NCBI GenBank assembly: GCA_910577915.1
Contig: CAJTOM010000004.1
Span: 1 to 61,848 of the forward strand
DNA: 61,848 nucleotides
Direction of reading: 5' to 3'
Source: an uncultured Oscillospiraceae bacterium
Lineage (GTDB): Bacteria; Bacillota; Clostridia; Oscillospirales; Oscillospiraceae
Made by a program: the position numbers and the translations under genes. How positions within the stretch are numbered: position 1 is the stretch's first letter; each line of letters starts with the position of its first letter. The notes beneath the pieces were generated by a model. It was given only the letters and a program-made list of their open reading frames with translations, was not told the origin of the DNA and ran no database searches. Of the stretch, positions 1-7,601 are shown one piece after another.

Positions 1-44
1 CACTGCTTAAAAGGCAGTTGCTCTGCCGACTGAGCTAACGGGTC
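1..44 (-). tRNA. tRNA-Lys(TTT), 3' part cut by window edge
   Basis: Read on the minus strand, the sequence begins GACCCGTTAGCTCAG, and the anticodon arm ACTGC-CTTTTAA-GCAGT gives anticodon TTT (Lys). The T arm and 3' end lie outside the window. It is the promoter-distal visible member of a five-tRNA minus-strand cluster. Confidence 0.9.
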
Positions 45-47
45 ATA

Positions 48-122
48 TGGCTGGGATGGCTGGACTCGAACCAGCGGATGCGGGAGTCAAAGTCCCGTGC
101 CTTACCACTTGGCGACACCCCA
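48..122 (-). tRNA. tRNA-Gln(TTG)
   Basis: Minus strand. The acceptor strand TGGGGTG pairs with CATCCCA, followed by discriminator G and encoded CCA. The anticodon arm CGGGA-CTTTGAC-TCCCG gives TTG (Gln), and the T loop TTCGAGT is present. Only three bases separate it from the tRNA-Lys gene. Confidence 0.93.
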
Positions 123-185
123 ATATCTGTCGTTTCAGTGGAAAACGGAGGATTGGGATTTTATCTCCCAATCCCCCGCCTAGTC

Positions 186-263
<78 letters not shown>

Positions 264-293
264 AGATACTTGATAAAGCCGAAACTAAAGAAA

Positions 294-370
<77 letters not shown>

Positions 371-375
371 ATATT

Positions 376-450
376 TGGAGCGGGTGACGAGAATCGAACT
401 CGCATCCCCAGCTTGGAAGGCTGGTGCCCTGGCCATTGTGCTACACCCGC
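376..450 (-). tRNA. tRNA-Gly(TCC)
   Basis: Minus strand, starting GCGGGTGTAGCACAAT. The anticodon arm CCAGC-CTTCCAA-GCTGG gives TCC (Gly). Encoded CCA. It is the first tRNA of the cluster, about 75 nt downstream of a good vegetative promoter. Confidence 0.93.
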
Positions 451-525
451 GCGTGGCGCCCGCGGGGAGGGCCAGCCGCCCCAGTGGACGGGCCTATCCC
501 GCCGCCGCAAATCGTCAGCTTTGCA

Positions 526-554
526 ATCATAGCACGCTCCGCCCCGTTTGTCAA
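526..554 (-). promoter_or_regulatory. sigma-A promoter of the tRNA cluster
   Basis: On the minus strand, TTGACA (549-554) and TATGAT (526-531) are separated by exactly 17 bp. It faces the tRNA-Gly gene, so the five tRNAs are probably one transcript. Confidence 0.75.
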
Positions 555-703
555 TATCCCTGCGGGAATTTTTTGTACTTCCCGGGGAATTTTTGCCCTC
601 CGCCGCCCGCCCGAAAAAAAACGGCCAGCCGCCGGCACCTTTCCCGGTCCGTCTGCGTCTATACATATAGCAAATCCCCATCGCTCTCAGGAGGTGACGC
701 CCC

Positions 704-1726
704 ATGTCTCTCAGACCGCCTCTGGCGCTCTACAGCCTGGCCCACCTGTGGGTGGATCTGAGCTGCGCTCTGCTGGTGCTGCGCACCCTGTCCGGCGGGC
801 CGTACTTCGGACTGTGCCTGCTCCTCTATAACTTCTGCGCCTTCGCCCTGCAAATGCCTCTGGGCCTGCTGGCAGACCGGCTGGACCGGAACGGGCTCCT
901 GTCCGCCGCCGGCTGCGCCTTGACGGCCCTGGCCTATCTGGCGCCCATGCCGGTACTGGCCGCCGTGACCGCCGGGGTGGGCAACGCCCTGTTCCACCTG
1001 GGGGGCGGCCTCGACGTGCTCAACGCCGGCGGGGACCGGGCCGCCGGGCTGGGGGTCTTCGTCTCACCGGGAGCCCTGGGGCTCTTTCTCGGCTCCGCCT
1101 GGGCCCGAGGGACGGCGGGGGGACTGTGGGCCGCCCCGGCGGGACTGCTGGCGCTGGCTGCGGCAATCCTCTGGCAGTGCCGCAGCCGGTACGGCCCCGG
1201 CCTCCGCTCCGGCAACGCCCCGGCGGACCTGACCGCCCCGTCGGGGTACGCCCACCTTCTGCCCCTGTTTCTGGTGGTAGTGCTGCGCTCCTACATGGGG
1301 ATGAACCAGTCCTTCCCCTGGCGGGGAACGGGGGGCTGGGCCCTGGCGCTGACCCTGGCCCTGGCGGCGGGCAAGGCGGCGGGGGGCTTCGCCATGGACC
1401 GCCTGGGCCCCCGGCGGGCCTCTCTGGGGAGCCTGGGGACAGCGGCGGCGCTGTATCTGCTCTCCGCCCTGCCCCTGCCGGGAACGCTGGCGGTATTCCT
1501 CTTCAACATGACCATGCCCGTCACCCTGTGGGCGGCGGCCCGGACCCTGCCGGGGGCCAAGGGGTTCACCTTCGGCCTTCTGACCTTCGCCCTGTTTCTG
1601 GGGTTCCTGCCCTCCTTCCTGGGTTGGCCCAGCCTGCTGACGGGCCCGGCGTCCTATGCCGGGGCGGCCCTGGCGAGTTTGCTGCTGCTGTGGCGGCCGC
1701 TGAGAAGGGAGGCGGTGCGGTGCTGA
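704..1726 (+). CDS. MFS transporter
   Basis: 340-aa, very hydrophobic protein with about ten to twelve predicted membrane segments. The segment near residues 40-60 (MPLGLLADRLDRNG) resembles the MFS motif A loop between helices 2 and 3 (G-x-L-A-D-R), and a second such loop (AMDRLGPRRASLG) opens the C-terminal half. This supports a major facilitator. It is shorter than the usual 400 residues. The substrate is unknown; similarity in style to fosmidomycin-resistance-type MFS proteins is only an impression. The ATG has AGGAGG nine bases upstream. The stop overlaps the GTG of the next gene, so the two are probably translated together. Confidence 0.7.
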   Translation: MSLRPPLALYSLAHLWVDLSCALLVLRTLSGGPYFGLCLLLYNFCAFALQMPLGLLADRLDRNGLLSAAGCALTALAYLAPMPVLAAVTAGVGNALFHLGGGLDVLNAGGDRAAGLGVFVSPGALGLFLGSAWARGTAGGLWAAPAGLLALAAAILWQCRSRYGPGLRSGNAPADLTAPSGYAHLLPLFLVVVLRSYMGMNQSFPWRGTGGWALALTLALAAGKAAGGFAMDRLGPRRASLGSLGTAAALYLLSALPLPGTLAVFLFNMTMPVTLWAAARTLPGAKGFTFGLLTFALFLGFLPSFLGWPSLLTGPASYAGAALASLLLLWRPLRREAVRC

Positions 1727-2073
1727 GGATCCTGGCGGTGAGCCTGGCGCTGACCCTGGTACTGGAGGAGGGCTTCGCCCTGGCCTGGGGCCTCCGGGGG
1801 CGGCGGGAACTGGTACTGGCGGCGCTGGTCAACTGCCTGACCAACCCGCCGGTGGTGCTGCTCTACCACACGGTCACGGCCCTCTGGGGCTGGAGCGCCC
1901 CGACGGCGGCGGTTATCCTGGAGGCGGCGGCCGTCCTGGTGGAGTGGCGGTGCTGGCGGGCGTTCTCCGAGCAGGTGCGGCGGCCCTTCCTCTTCGTCCT
2001 GCTGTCCAATCTGTTCTCCTACGGCACAGGGTGCGTGATCAATCTCTTACAGGCATACAGTCTTTTTTCTTGA
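1720..2073 (+). CDS. small membrane protein (unknown)
   Basis: 117 aa beginning at GTG 1720, seven bases before the end of the preceding transporter gene. AGAAGGGAGG just upstream is a usable ribosome site, so I prefer this start to longer in-frame options that would lie inside the transporter. About three hydrophobic segments are visible. No family is recognised. The overlap suggests a partner or accessory role for the MFS protein, which is inference. The stop codon lies in the loop of a perfect AT-rich hairpin. Confidence 0.6.
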   Translation: MLRILAVSLALTLVLEEGFALAWGLRGRRELVLAALVNCLTNPPVVLLYHTVTALWGWSAPTAAVILEAAAVLVEWRCWRAFSEQVRRPFLFVLLSNLFSYGTGCVINLLQAYSLFS

Positions 2074-2086
2074 AAGAAAAAAGACT
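2059..2086. repeat. AT-rich perfect inverted repeat
   Basis: AGTCTTTTTTCTT (2059-2071) is the exact inverse of 2074-2086, with a two-base loop. The TGA stop of the preceding gene (2071-2073) sits at the tip. It may act as an unusual terminator or 3' stabiliser, or belong to a dispersed repeat family. It stands out in a GC-rich neighbourhood. Confidence 0.7.
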
Positions 2087-2116
2087 CAAAAAAGAACTTT
2101 AATGGGAGGATTTCTG

Positions 2117-2317
2117 ATGAAAAGGTGCTTGACATTGCTTTTGGCCCTGCTGGCTGCCCTGGCGCTGGCCCCGGCGGCCCGGGCGGACGTCATCGCCGCC
2201 TCGCCGGGGGTGATCGCTCTCTCCTGGGCGGAGGAGCTGCTGCCGCTTCTGCTGGTGTTGCTCGTGGCGGCTGTGACGGCGCTGCTGCTGTGGAAATTGA
2301 GGAAAAAGAGGAAGTGA
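2117..2317 (+). CDS. small exported or membrane protein (unknown)
   Basis: 66 aa: Lys/Arg start, hydrophobic core and AARA-D cleavage-like site near residue 24, then a second hydrophobic stretch (about residues 38-57) and a basic KLRKKRK tail. Topology suggests a secreted N-terminal stub anchored by one C-terminal helix. ATG 2117 is chosen over 2102 because TGGGAGGA lies seven bases upstream of it. It has the same signal peptide/C-terminal anchor architecture as the next, larger gene. Function unknown. Confidence 0.6.
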   Translation: MKRCLTLLLALLAALALAPAARADVIAASPGVIALSWAEELLPLLLVLLVAAVTALLLWKLRKKRK

Positions 2318-2327
2318 GGTGCTGACA

Positions 2328-3125
2328 ATGCGACGCTTTTTGACCTGCATTCTGACTCTGGCCGCCCTGCTGGCCCTGACCGCCCCCGCCCGGGCGGACA
2401 TTCTGTGGGAGCCAGACGACAACGCCTTCTACAAAAGCCACCGGGAGGAGTGCTCCGCTGAGGACCGGGCCTACATCGCCAACGGCGGCGACGGCTTTGT
2501 CACCGCCTGGGACGCCCCCGGCGGCAGTCAGGTCCGCTTCCAGCACGAGAACGGGGAGCGCCTGTGGGTCTCCTTTGTCTACCAGGAGTGGGGGCTGCTC
2601 ACTCTGTGGAAGGACCACAAGGAGATCTCCGGCTGGGTGCCCCTGGCGGACCTGTTTCTGGTCTACGACTACATCTCCTTTGACGAGGAGTTCGCGGACC
2701 AAATTACGGACTACAACGGCGAGTTTGCCGGTTACGACGGGAGTGCGGAGGCGGTGAATTTTTACGCCTATCCCGGCGCGCCGGAGATCACCCAGACCTT
2801 CGAGGGCTCCCTCAGGCTGACCCAGGATCTCACCGGCTCCGAGGACCAGCCCAGCTATATCACCCGGATTTTTGTGGACGAGGAGGGCCTCACCTGGGGC
2901 TTCGTCACCTACATGTTCGGCCGTCAAAACGCCTGGTTCTGCCTGGACAATCCCGGCGGCACGGACTTCCCGGTGCGGGCGGTGCCCCAGCCGGAGCTCA
3001 TTCCGCCCAGACCGCCGGAGCTGCCCTCCCGGTCCTACGGGCCCTATGTCCTGGTGGGGGCGGTGGTTCTTGTCACCGGGGCCCTTCTGCTCTGTTTCTA
3101 CGGGAAGCGGCGGAAAAACACCTGA
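2328..3125 (+). CDS. exported, C-terminally anchored protein with possible SH3-like domain
   Basis: 265 aa from ATG 2328. Signal peptide to about residue 25 (TAPARA-D), an extracellular region, a proline-rich stretch (about residues 225-235), one transmembrane helix (about 240-258) and a short basic tail GKRRKN. Two stretches (near residues 60-110 and 140-195) read like SH3b-type units: a beta-rich segment with the end motif W-V-P-L and a later pair with G-F-V-T-Y. I do not recognise a named family. Genes 2117 and 2328 share architecture and are ten bases apart, so they probably form an operon. Confidence 0.6.
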   Translation: MRRFLTCILTLAALLALTAPARADILWEPDDNAFYKSHREECSAEDRAYIANGGDGFVTAWDAPGGSQVRFQHENGERLWVSFVYQEWGLLTLWKDHKEISGWVPLADLFLVYDYISFDEEFADQITDYNGEFAGYDGSAEAVNFYAYPGAPEITQTFEGSLRLTQDLTGSEDQPSYITRIFVDEEGLTWGFVTYMFGRQNAWFCLDNPGGTDFPVRAVPQPELIPPRPPELPSRSYGPYVLVGAVVLVTGALLLCFYGKRRKNT

Positions 3126-3192
3126 TCCGCCCCTTGCGGATTGCCCCGCTTTCGGGTACAATGGGGGAGAGTTTTCCACCGAGGTGATACGC

Positions 3193-4404
3193 GTGAAAAA
3201 GCAGTACAAGCCCCTGGGACTGTATATCCACATCCCCTTCTGCAAAAGCAAGTGCATCTACTGCGACTTCTACTCCCTGCCGGGGGCGGAGGACCAGATG
3301 GACCGCTACGTCTCCGCCCTCTGCCTCCAGCTGGCGGAGACCGCCCAGCGCACCGCCGCCCACCGGGTGGACACGGTCTACCTGGGCGGCGGCACCCCCT
3401 CCTGCCTGGGGGCGCGGCGTCTGCGGCAGATTCTGAAAACCGTCCGCAGACACTACCGCCTGGCCGGTGACGCGGAGGTCACCATGGAGGCCAACCCGGA
3501 CAGCGCCGGGGACTGGCGGACGCTGCGCGCCCTGCGGCGGGCGGGGGTGAACCGGCTGAGCCTGGGGGTCCAGTCCGCCGACGACGGCCAACTGCGCGCC
3601 CTGGGCCGGCCCCACACCTTTGCCCAGGCGGAGCAGGCCGTCGCCGCCGCCCGGCGGGCGAAGATCAAAAACCTCTCCCTGGATCTTATCTACGGCCTCC
3701 CCAGCCAGTCCATGGACAGCTGGCGGGACACGGTGGAGCGGGCCGCCGCCCTGGCCCCGGAGCATCTGAGCTGCTACGGGCTGAAGGTGGAGGAGGGCAC
3801 GCCCCTGTGGGAGATGCGGGACAGCGCGGATCTGCCCGGCGACGACGAGCAGGCGGATATGTACCTGTGGGCGGTGGAGCGGCTGGGCGCTCTGGGCTAC
3901 GCGCAGTACGAGATCTCCAACTTCGCCCGGCCGGGCTTCGCCTCCCGGCACAACCTCAAGTACTGGCATCTGGAGGAGTACGCCGGCTTCGGGCCGGGGG
4001 CCCACTCCGACCTGGGGGACGTGCGCTACTCCTACTGCCGGGATCTGGCGGCCTACTGCCGGGGGGTGGAGGCGGGGGAGAACATCATCGATTACAGCGA
4101 GCATCTCACCGACCGGGACCGGGACATCGAGTATATCATGCTGGGCCTGCGCACCGTTCACGGCGTCGCCCGCCGGGAGTTTGAGTACCGCTGCCGCCTG
4201 CCCTTCGCCCCCGTGGAGGAGGTGCTGGCGCGCTTCGCCGCCTCCGGCCACGCCCGCCGGGAGGGGGATCGCTGGCGGCTGACGCCGGAGGGCTTCCTCC
4301 TGTCCAACCAGATCATCGGCCAGTGCCTGGAGGCCCTGGCCCAGGTGAAGCTGCAGCGGGAGGAGGCCGCGGCCAGCCACGACTACCGGGTCCGGCAGCC
4401 GTAA
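3193..4404 (+). CDS. hemW: HemW-like radical SAM protein
   Basis: 403 aa, normal family length. The radical SAM motif C-x3-C-x2-C occurs at residues 17, 21 and 24 (CKSKCIYC), followed by the GGGTPS motif, as in HemW and HemN-like proteins. HemW is a haem-binding, 4Fe-4S SAM protein thought to deliver haem; older annotations call it oxygen-independent coproporphyrinogen III oxidase. The N-terminal Y-I-H-I-P-F and absence of an extra upstream cysteine favour HemW over true HemN. GTG 3193 is chosen because GAGGTGAT lies just upstream and the family motif starts at residue 10. Confidence 0.85.
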   Translation: MKKQYKPLGLYIHIPFCKSKCIYCDFYSLPGAEDQMDRYVSALCLQLAETAQRTAAHRVDTVYLGGGTPSCLGARRLRQILKTVRRHYRLAGDAEVTMEANPDSAGDWRTLRALRRAGVNRLSLGVQSADDGQLRALGRPHTFAQAEQAVAAARRAKIKNLSLDLIYGLPSQSMDSWRDTVERAAALAPEHLSCYGLKVEEGTPLWEMRDSADLPGDDEQADMYLWAVERLGALGYAQYEISNFARPGFASRHNLKYWHLEEYAGFGPGAHSDLGDVRYSYCRDLAAYCRGVEAGENIIDYSEHLTDRDRDIEYIMLGLRTVHGVARREFEYRCRLPFAPVEEVLARFAASGHARREGDRWRLTPEGFLLSNQIIGQCLEALAQVKLQREEAAASHDYRVRQP

Positions 4405-4459
4405 GGAACCCTCGGACAGCGCGCGGCGGCCGCCCGGGCAGGCCCCTTGAAAAAAAGCC

Positions 4460-4488
4460 GCATAGCGGTCCGCTTTCTGCGCATACTA
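4460..4488 (+). promoter_or_regulatory. sigma-G-type forespore promoter for spoVAC
   Basis: GCATA (4460-4464), 17 bp, CATACTA (4482-4488). This closely matches the Bacillus/Clostridium sigma-G pattern and lies 22 bp before the spoVAC start codon, as expected for a late forespore gene. Site identified by eye; not experimentally shown. Confidence 0.6.
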
Positions 4489-4510
4489 CCGGCAGAGGAG
4501 TGATGCGCAC

Positions 4511-4945
4511 ATGGAGCTTTCCAAGCAGGAATACCAGAAATTTGTCCAGGCCAGGGCCAAACCCTCTCCCCTGGCCAAGGACTGCGCCCTGGCCTTTGCC
4601 ATCGGCGGCGGCATCTGCGTGCTGGGTCAGGCGGTGATGGACGGCTACGCCGCCATGGGCCTGGATAAGACCGACGCGGGGACCGCCACCAGTGTAACCC
4701 TGGTGGCCCTGTCGGTGCTGCTGACGGGGATGAACCTGTACAACAAGCTGGGCCGCTGGGGCGGCGCGGGGACGCTGGTGCCCATCACCGGCTTTGCCAA
4801 CGCCGTGGCCTCCCCGGCCATCGACTTCAAAAGCGAGGGCTTGGTCACCGGCATGGCGGCGAAGATGTTCACTGTGGCGGGGCCCGTGATCGTCTTCGGC
4901 GTGGCCGCCAGCGTGGTCTACGGCGTCATGCTGATGCTTCTGTAG
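4511..4945 (+). CDS. spoVAC: stage V sporulation protein AC (SpoVAC)
   Basis: 144 aa integral membrane protein with about four helices, the usual SpoVAC size. The segment after residue 20 (PLAKDCALAFAIGGGICVLG) and the later A-N-A-V-A-S-P-A-I-D-F-K-S-E-G are typical of the SpoVA channel family, which moves Ca-dipicolinic acid into the forespore and out during germination. It stands alone here; spoVAD and spoVAE are not adjacent, although the classic operon order is spoVAC-spoVAD-spoVAE. A sigma-G-like promoter precedes it and a strong terminator follows. Confusion with SpoVAE is possible but less likely. Confidence 0.8.
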   Translation: MELSKQEYQKFVQARAKPSPLAKDCALAFAIGGGICVLGQAVMDGYAAMGLDKTDAGTATSVTLVALSVLLTGMNLYNKLGRWGGAGTLVPITGFANAVASPAIDFKSEGLVTGMAAKMFTVAGPVIVFGVAASVVYGVMLMLL

Positions 4946-4967
4946 GCGGATGAACCACACCGGGAAG

Positions 4968-5000
4968 AGCCCGGAGAGACGCGTCTCTCCGGGCTTTTTC
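4968..5000 (+). terminator. Rho-independent terminator after spoVAC
   Basis: Perfect 14-bp stem with arms 4968-4981 and 4982-4995 (AGCCCGGAGAGACG and its inverse), followed by five T residues. Confidence 0.9.
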
Positions 5001-5107
5001 GCGCCTGCGGGGAGGCGCCTACCGGGAAAATAGTCCGTCCTACCGGCAAATTGGTTTTGATTCCCAGGGATTTCTTTTATATAATTTTTGTCGAAAGGAG
5101 GAATACC

Positions 5108-5452
5108 ATGGGGATACAGCAAAACATGGGTGAGGTCATCGGCCTTTTGAAAAAGGAGCGAGGCAAGTCTCTTGCGGAATTTGCAACGGATCTGGAAATA
5201 TCGCGCTCCACTCTGCAGGAGTACATCAAAGGAGAGGGGAATCCCAACCTGGAGATGGTCGAGCACCTGTCGCAGAAACTGGGCATTGATCCCATTGCCC
5301 TGCTGACGGGCGTCTTTGAGCCGACGCAGCAAAAAATCATCCTGCTGCTGTTGGACACCGTCCGGGAGGTCACCCCCCTGCCGGAGGCCAAACGGCTCCG
5401 CTTTGCTGAACTATTCCGGGAAATGCTGCAGCTTTGGGAGGAGGAGCAATGA
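5108..5452 (+). CDS. XRE-type helix-turn-helix protein
   Basis: 114 aa. Residues 8-62 form a Cro/CI-like HTH (GEVIGLLKKERGKSLAEFA then SRSTLQEYIKGEGNPNLEMV), with a short helical C-terminal part ending in acidic residues. ATG 5108 has AAAGGAGG seven bases upstream, which decides it over the upstream in-frame start. It overlaps the zinc-ribbon gene by ATGA, so the two are co-expressed. Probably a DNA-binding regulator; the target is not evident. Low GC compared with neighbours suggests acquisition or AT-rich codon use. Confidence 0.7.
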   Translation: MGIQQNMGEVIGLLKKERGKSLAEFATDLEISRSTLQEYIKGEGNPNLEMVEHLSQKLGIDPIALLTGVFEPTQQKIILLLLDTVREVTPLPEAKRLRFAELFREMLQLWEEEQ

Positions 5453-5673
5453 GCGAAAAAACATCTTCTGATCAGCACAGGCGGGCAGAACTGCGTTTCC
5501 GCCAGCCCATGGCAGTCAGAGAAGTGCTTGCTTTCAGGACGGGAGATTCCTATCCAGTCTGCCCGCAGTGCGGGATTACGATGGAGCGCGAATACCAGCA
5601 CTTTTGTGACCGCTGCGGCCAGCGGCTTGATTGGGCCGATTTTCGTCATGCACAGATTCTTGTGAAAGTTTAA
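5449..5673 (+). CDS. small zinc-ribbon protein
   Basis: 74 aa. It has two C-x2-C pairs (C-P-Q-C and C-D-R-C, 17 residues apart), a classical zinc ribbon. ATG 5449 overlaps the stop of the HTH gene (ATGA), indicating translational coupling. The N-terminal half is basic and shows no other motif. It is likely an accessory or adaptor protein for the HTH partner; no function is known to me. A strong shared terminator follows. Confidence 0.6.
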   Translation: MSEKTSSDQHRRAELRFRQPMAVREVLAFRTGDSYPVCPQCGITMEREYQHFCDRCGQRLDWADFRHAQILVKV

Positions 5674-5733
5674 GGGCTGTTTGAAACTTGCGGCGCACCC
5701 AAACAGACCCGAATATCCCACTTTAATAGAGTA

Positions 5734-5780
5734 GGGAGAGCCCCCGCCAAATTCATTTCCTGGCGGGGGCTCTCCCTGTC
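5734..5780. terminator. bidirectional terminator
   Basis: 16-bp stem: GGGAGAGCCCCCGCCA (5734-5749) pairs with 5761-5776 around an 11-nt AT-rich loop. It lies between convergent genes (zinc-ribbon protein and pdaA) and can serve both. Confidence 0.8.
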
Positions 5781-5790
5781 TGCCCATGGT

Positions 5791-6621
5791 TTACCGCACA
5801 TCCAACCCCGGCAGCTCCTCCAGGGAGGCGAAGCGGTAGCCCATCTGCTCCCACTTGCTCAGAAGCTCGTCCAGTATCTCCGCGTTGGTCCGGGAGGTGG
5901 AGTGGAGCAGAACGATAGCCCCGTCGTGGATGCGGGGCAGGAGCTTGTCATAGGCCTGCTGGGGGGTGGGCTGGTTGTCGGTGTACCAGTCCACATAGGC
6001 CAGGCTCCAGAACACGGTGGTGTAGCCCAGGGCCTGGGCCTGCTTCAGGTTCTCCTCGCTGTATTTTCCCTGGGGCGGCCGGTAGAAGCGGGGCAGGGCC
6101 CGGCCGGTGGTCTGCTGGTAGAGCTCCGCCAGGCTGTCCAGCTCCCGCTGGAAGGCGTTCAGCTCCGAGATGCCGGACATGTCCGGGTGGTGGTAGGTGT
6201 GGTTGCCCACGATGTGGCCCTCCGCCGCCATGCGCCGGATGATGTCCGGGGCGGTCTCCACCATGTTGCCCACAACAAAGAAGGCGGCGGGCGCGCTGTG
6301 CTTTTTCAGCGCGTCCAGAATCTGCTCCGTATAGCCGTTTTCATAGCCGCAGTCAAAGGTCAGGTAGATTACTTTTTCGTCAGTTTCTCCCAAATAATAC
6401 GCCCCGTATTGGCTCAGATACTCCTGGGTGGCGTTGCCCACAGGGGCCTCCCCCTCGGTCTGGAAGGAGAGCCCCCAGTTCCCGGCGGAGGCCGGGACGG
6501 CGGCGCTCCCCGCTGCGGGCAGCGTCTCCTCTCCCCGCAGGGCGAGGGCCGCGGCGGCAATCAGGGCCAGGGCGGTGAGCGCCCCCAGGGTCAGGAGAGA
6601 ACGCCGGTCAGCATGCAGCAT
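5791..6621 (-). CDS. pdaA: polysaccharide deacetylase, PdaA-like
   Basis: 276 aa, N-terminal membrane anchor or signal (residues 9-28), then a NodB deacetylase domain. Motif 1 TFDCGYENG (88-96) carries the catalytic Asp and metal Asp/Asn positions, motif 2 GNHTYHHP (139-146) the metal histidines, and motif 3 RPPQGKYS (181-188). T-F-D-C-G-Y-E-N-G is the signature of PdaA, the peptidoglycan N-acetylmuramic acid deacetylase needed for muramic-lactam in spore cortex. A sigma-G-like site lies upstream, agreeing with sporulation. The start has GAGGAGG at good spacing. Confidence 0.85.
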   Translation of the reverse strand: MLHADRRSLLTLGALTALALIAAAALALRGEETLPAAGSAAVPASAGNWGLSFQTEGEAPVGNATQEYLSQYGAYYLGETDEKVIYLTFDCGYENGYTEQILDALKKHSAPAAFFVVGNMVETAPDIIRRMAAEGHIVGNHTYHHPDMSGISELNAFQRELDSLAELYQQTTGRALPRFYRPPQGKYSEENLKQAQALGYTTVFWSLAYVDWYTDNQPTPQQAYDKLLPRIHDGAIVLLHSTSRTNAEILDELLSKWEQMGYRFASLEELPGLDVR

Positions 6622-6654
6622 ACAAATGCCTCCTCATATCACAGTCATCAGCCA

Positions 6655-6684
6655 CAGTTTGCGCAGACCGGAGGGAATTTATGC
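6655..6684 (-). promoter_or_regulatory. candidate sigma-G promoter of pdaA
   Basis: On the minus strand GCATA (6680-6684), 18 bp, CAAACTG (6655-6661). Five of seven -10 positions match CATACTA. Plausible because pdaA is a late forespore gene in Bacillus. Confidence 0.4.
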
Positions 6685-6723
6685 TGCCGCCGCGTTTTTT
6701 CGCGCCGACGCTCCAAAAGCCGC

Positions 6724-6752
6724 TTGACAACCGGGACGCCGCCTGCTATACT
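6724..6752 (+). promoter_or_regulatory. sigma-A promoter of the thiT leader
   Basis: TTGACA (6724-6729), 17 bp, TATACT (6747-6752), about 15 bp before the TPP aptamer. Confidence 0.85.
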
Positions 6753-6765
6753 GGCGGTACAATCC

Positions 6766-6853
6766 AAGGGGCGCTGGCGCACGCCGGCTGAGATGAGACG
6801 CAATGCCGTCCGGTCCCTCGAACCTGATCCGGGTAATGCCGGCGTAGGAATGC
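6766..6853 (+). promoter_or_regulatory. TPP riboswitch (THI element)
   Basis: Contains the conserved TPP aptamer elements in order: GGGGCGC, GGCTGAGATGAGA, then GAACCTGATCCGGGTAATG and CCGGCGTAGGAA. It lies on the thiT strand between a good promoter and the gene. Seven T residues follow the aptamer at 6867-6873, and a weak TTGC/GCAA hairpin followed by six T residues lies near 6900. The expression platform is not obvious by eye. Expected to shut off thiT when thiamine pyrophosphate is plentiful. Confidence 0.93.
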
Positions 6854-6959
6854 GATTACATAGGTGTTTTTTTGTCGTATACCCGCGCCTTGCGGATGTG
6901 CGGCAAATTTTTTATGCCCCTCCGCAGGCACTTCCCGCCGCTGCAAAGGAGGAAGTACT

Positions 6960-7526
6960 ATGTCCAAACTGTCCGCAAAAACAAAAGCCCTCTGCGAGGC
7001 CGCCGTCATGGCGGCCCTGGCCGTCATCCTGGGGATGCTGCGCCTATACCGGCTGCCGGACGGCGGCTCCATCACCATCGCCATCCTGCCCCTCGTGTTT
7101 TTCGCCGTGCGCTACGGTCCCGGCTGGGGCTTTCTGGCCGGATTCGCCTACGGCGGCTTAGACTACATCGTGGGCCAGGGGATCGCCATCGACTGGACCA
7201 GCCTTGTCTGCGACTACTTTGTCGCCTACGGCCTGCTGGGCCTGGGGGCGGGGCTGTTCAAGGGCCGCCGGTGGAGCGCCTGCTGGGGGACCGCCGCGGG
7301 GGGCGCGCTGATGTTCCTGTCCAGCTACCTGGTGGGAGTGTTCGTCTGGGGGAAGTACATGCCGGAGGTATTTCTGGGAATGACCATGACCACCCCCTGG
7401 TTCTACTCCTTCCTGTACAACATCTCCTGGGCCGGGCCGGACATCGTGCTCACCCTGCTCATTTTCATCATTTTCTACCAGCTCAAGCCCATGCGCCGGC
7501 TCCTGGAGCGCCAGGATCTGGCCTAG
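6960..7526 (+). CDS. thiT: ThiT, thiamine-binding S component of an ECF transporter
   Basis: 188 aa, about six membrane helices, normal size. ThiT-family features: ALAVILGMLRLYRLPDGGSI early, and Y-G-P-x-W-G-F-L-A-G-F-x-Y-G-G-L-D-Y-I-V-G around residue 50. Conserved W-x-S-F-L-Y-N-type helix near residues 145-155. It captures thiamine and works with the shared EcfA-EcfA'-EcfT module, not seen here. ATG 6960 has AAAGGAGG seven bases upstream and decides against the earlier in-frame ATG. Controlled by the TPP riboswitch, which strongly supports the call. Confidence 0.92.
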   Translation: MSKLSAKTKALCEAAVMAALAVILGMLRLYRLPDGGSITIAILPLVFFAVRYGPGWGFLAGFAYGGLDYIVGQGIAIDWTSLVCDYFVAYGLLGLGAGLFKGRRWSACWGTAAGGALMFLSSYLVGVFVWGKYMPEVFLGMTMTTPWFYSFLYNISWAGPDIVLTLLIFIIFYQLKPMRRLLERQDLA

Positions 7527-7536
7527 TCCGCCGCCA

Positions 7537-7580
7537 AAAAGGGTGCGCCGGCCTGTTGGCCGGCGCACCCTTTTCTTTTT
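7537..7580. terminator. strong bidirectional terminator
   Basis: About 17-bp stem (AAAAGGGTGCGCCGGCC and its inverse) with TGTT loop and T-rich flank, between convergent thiT and the transglutaminase gene. Confidence 0.9.
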
Positions 7581-7601
7581 TATCCGCCGCTTTGCGGGCA
7601 G

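Noticed and set aside
6885..6925. Clear intrinsic terminator for the TPP riboswitch
   Set aside because: Only a four-base TTGC/GCAA stem precedes the T run; too weak to call by eye.
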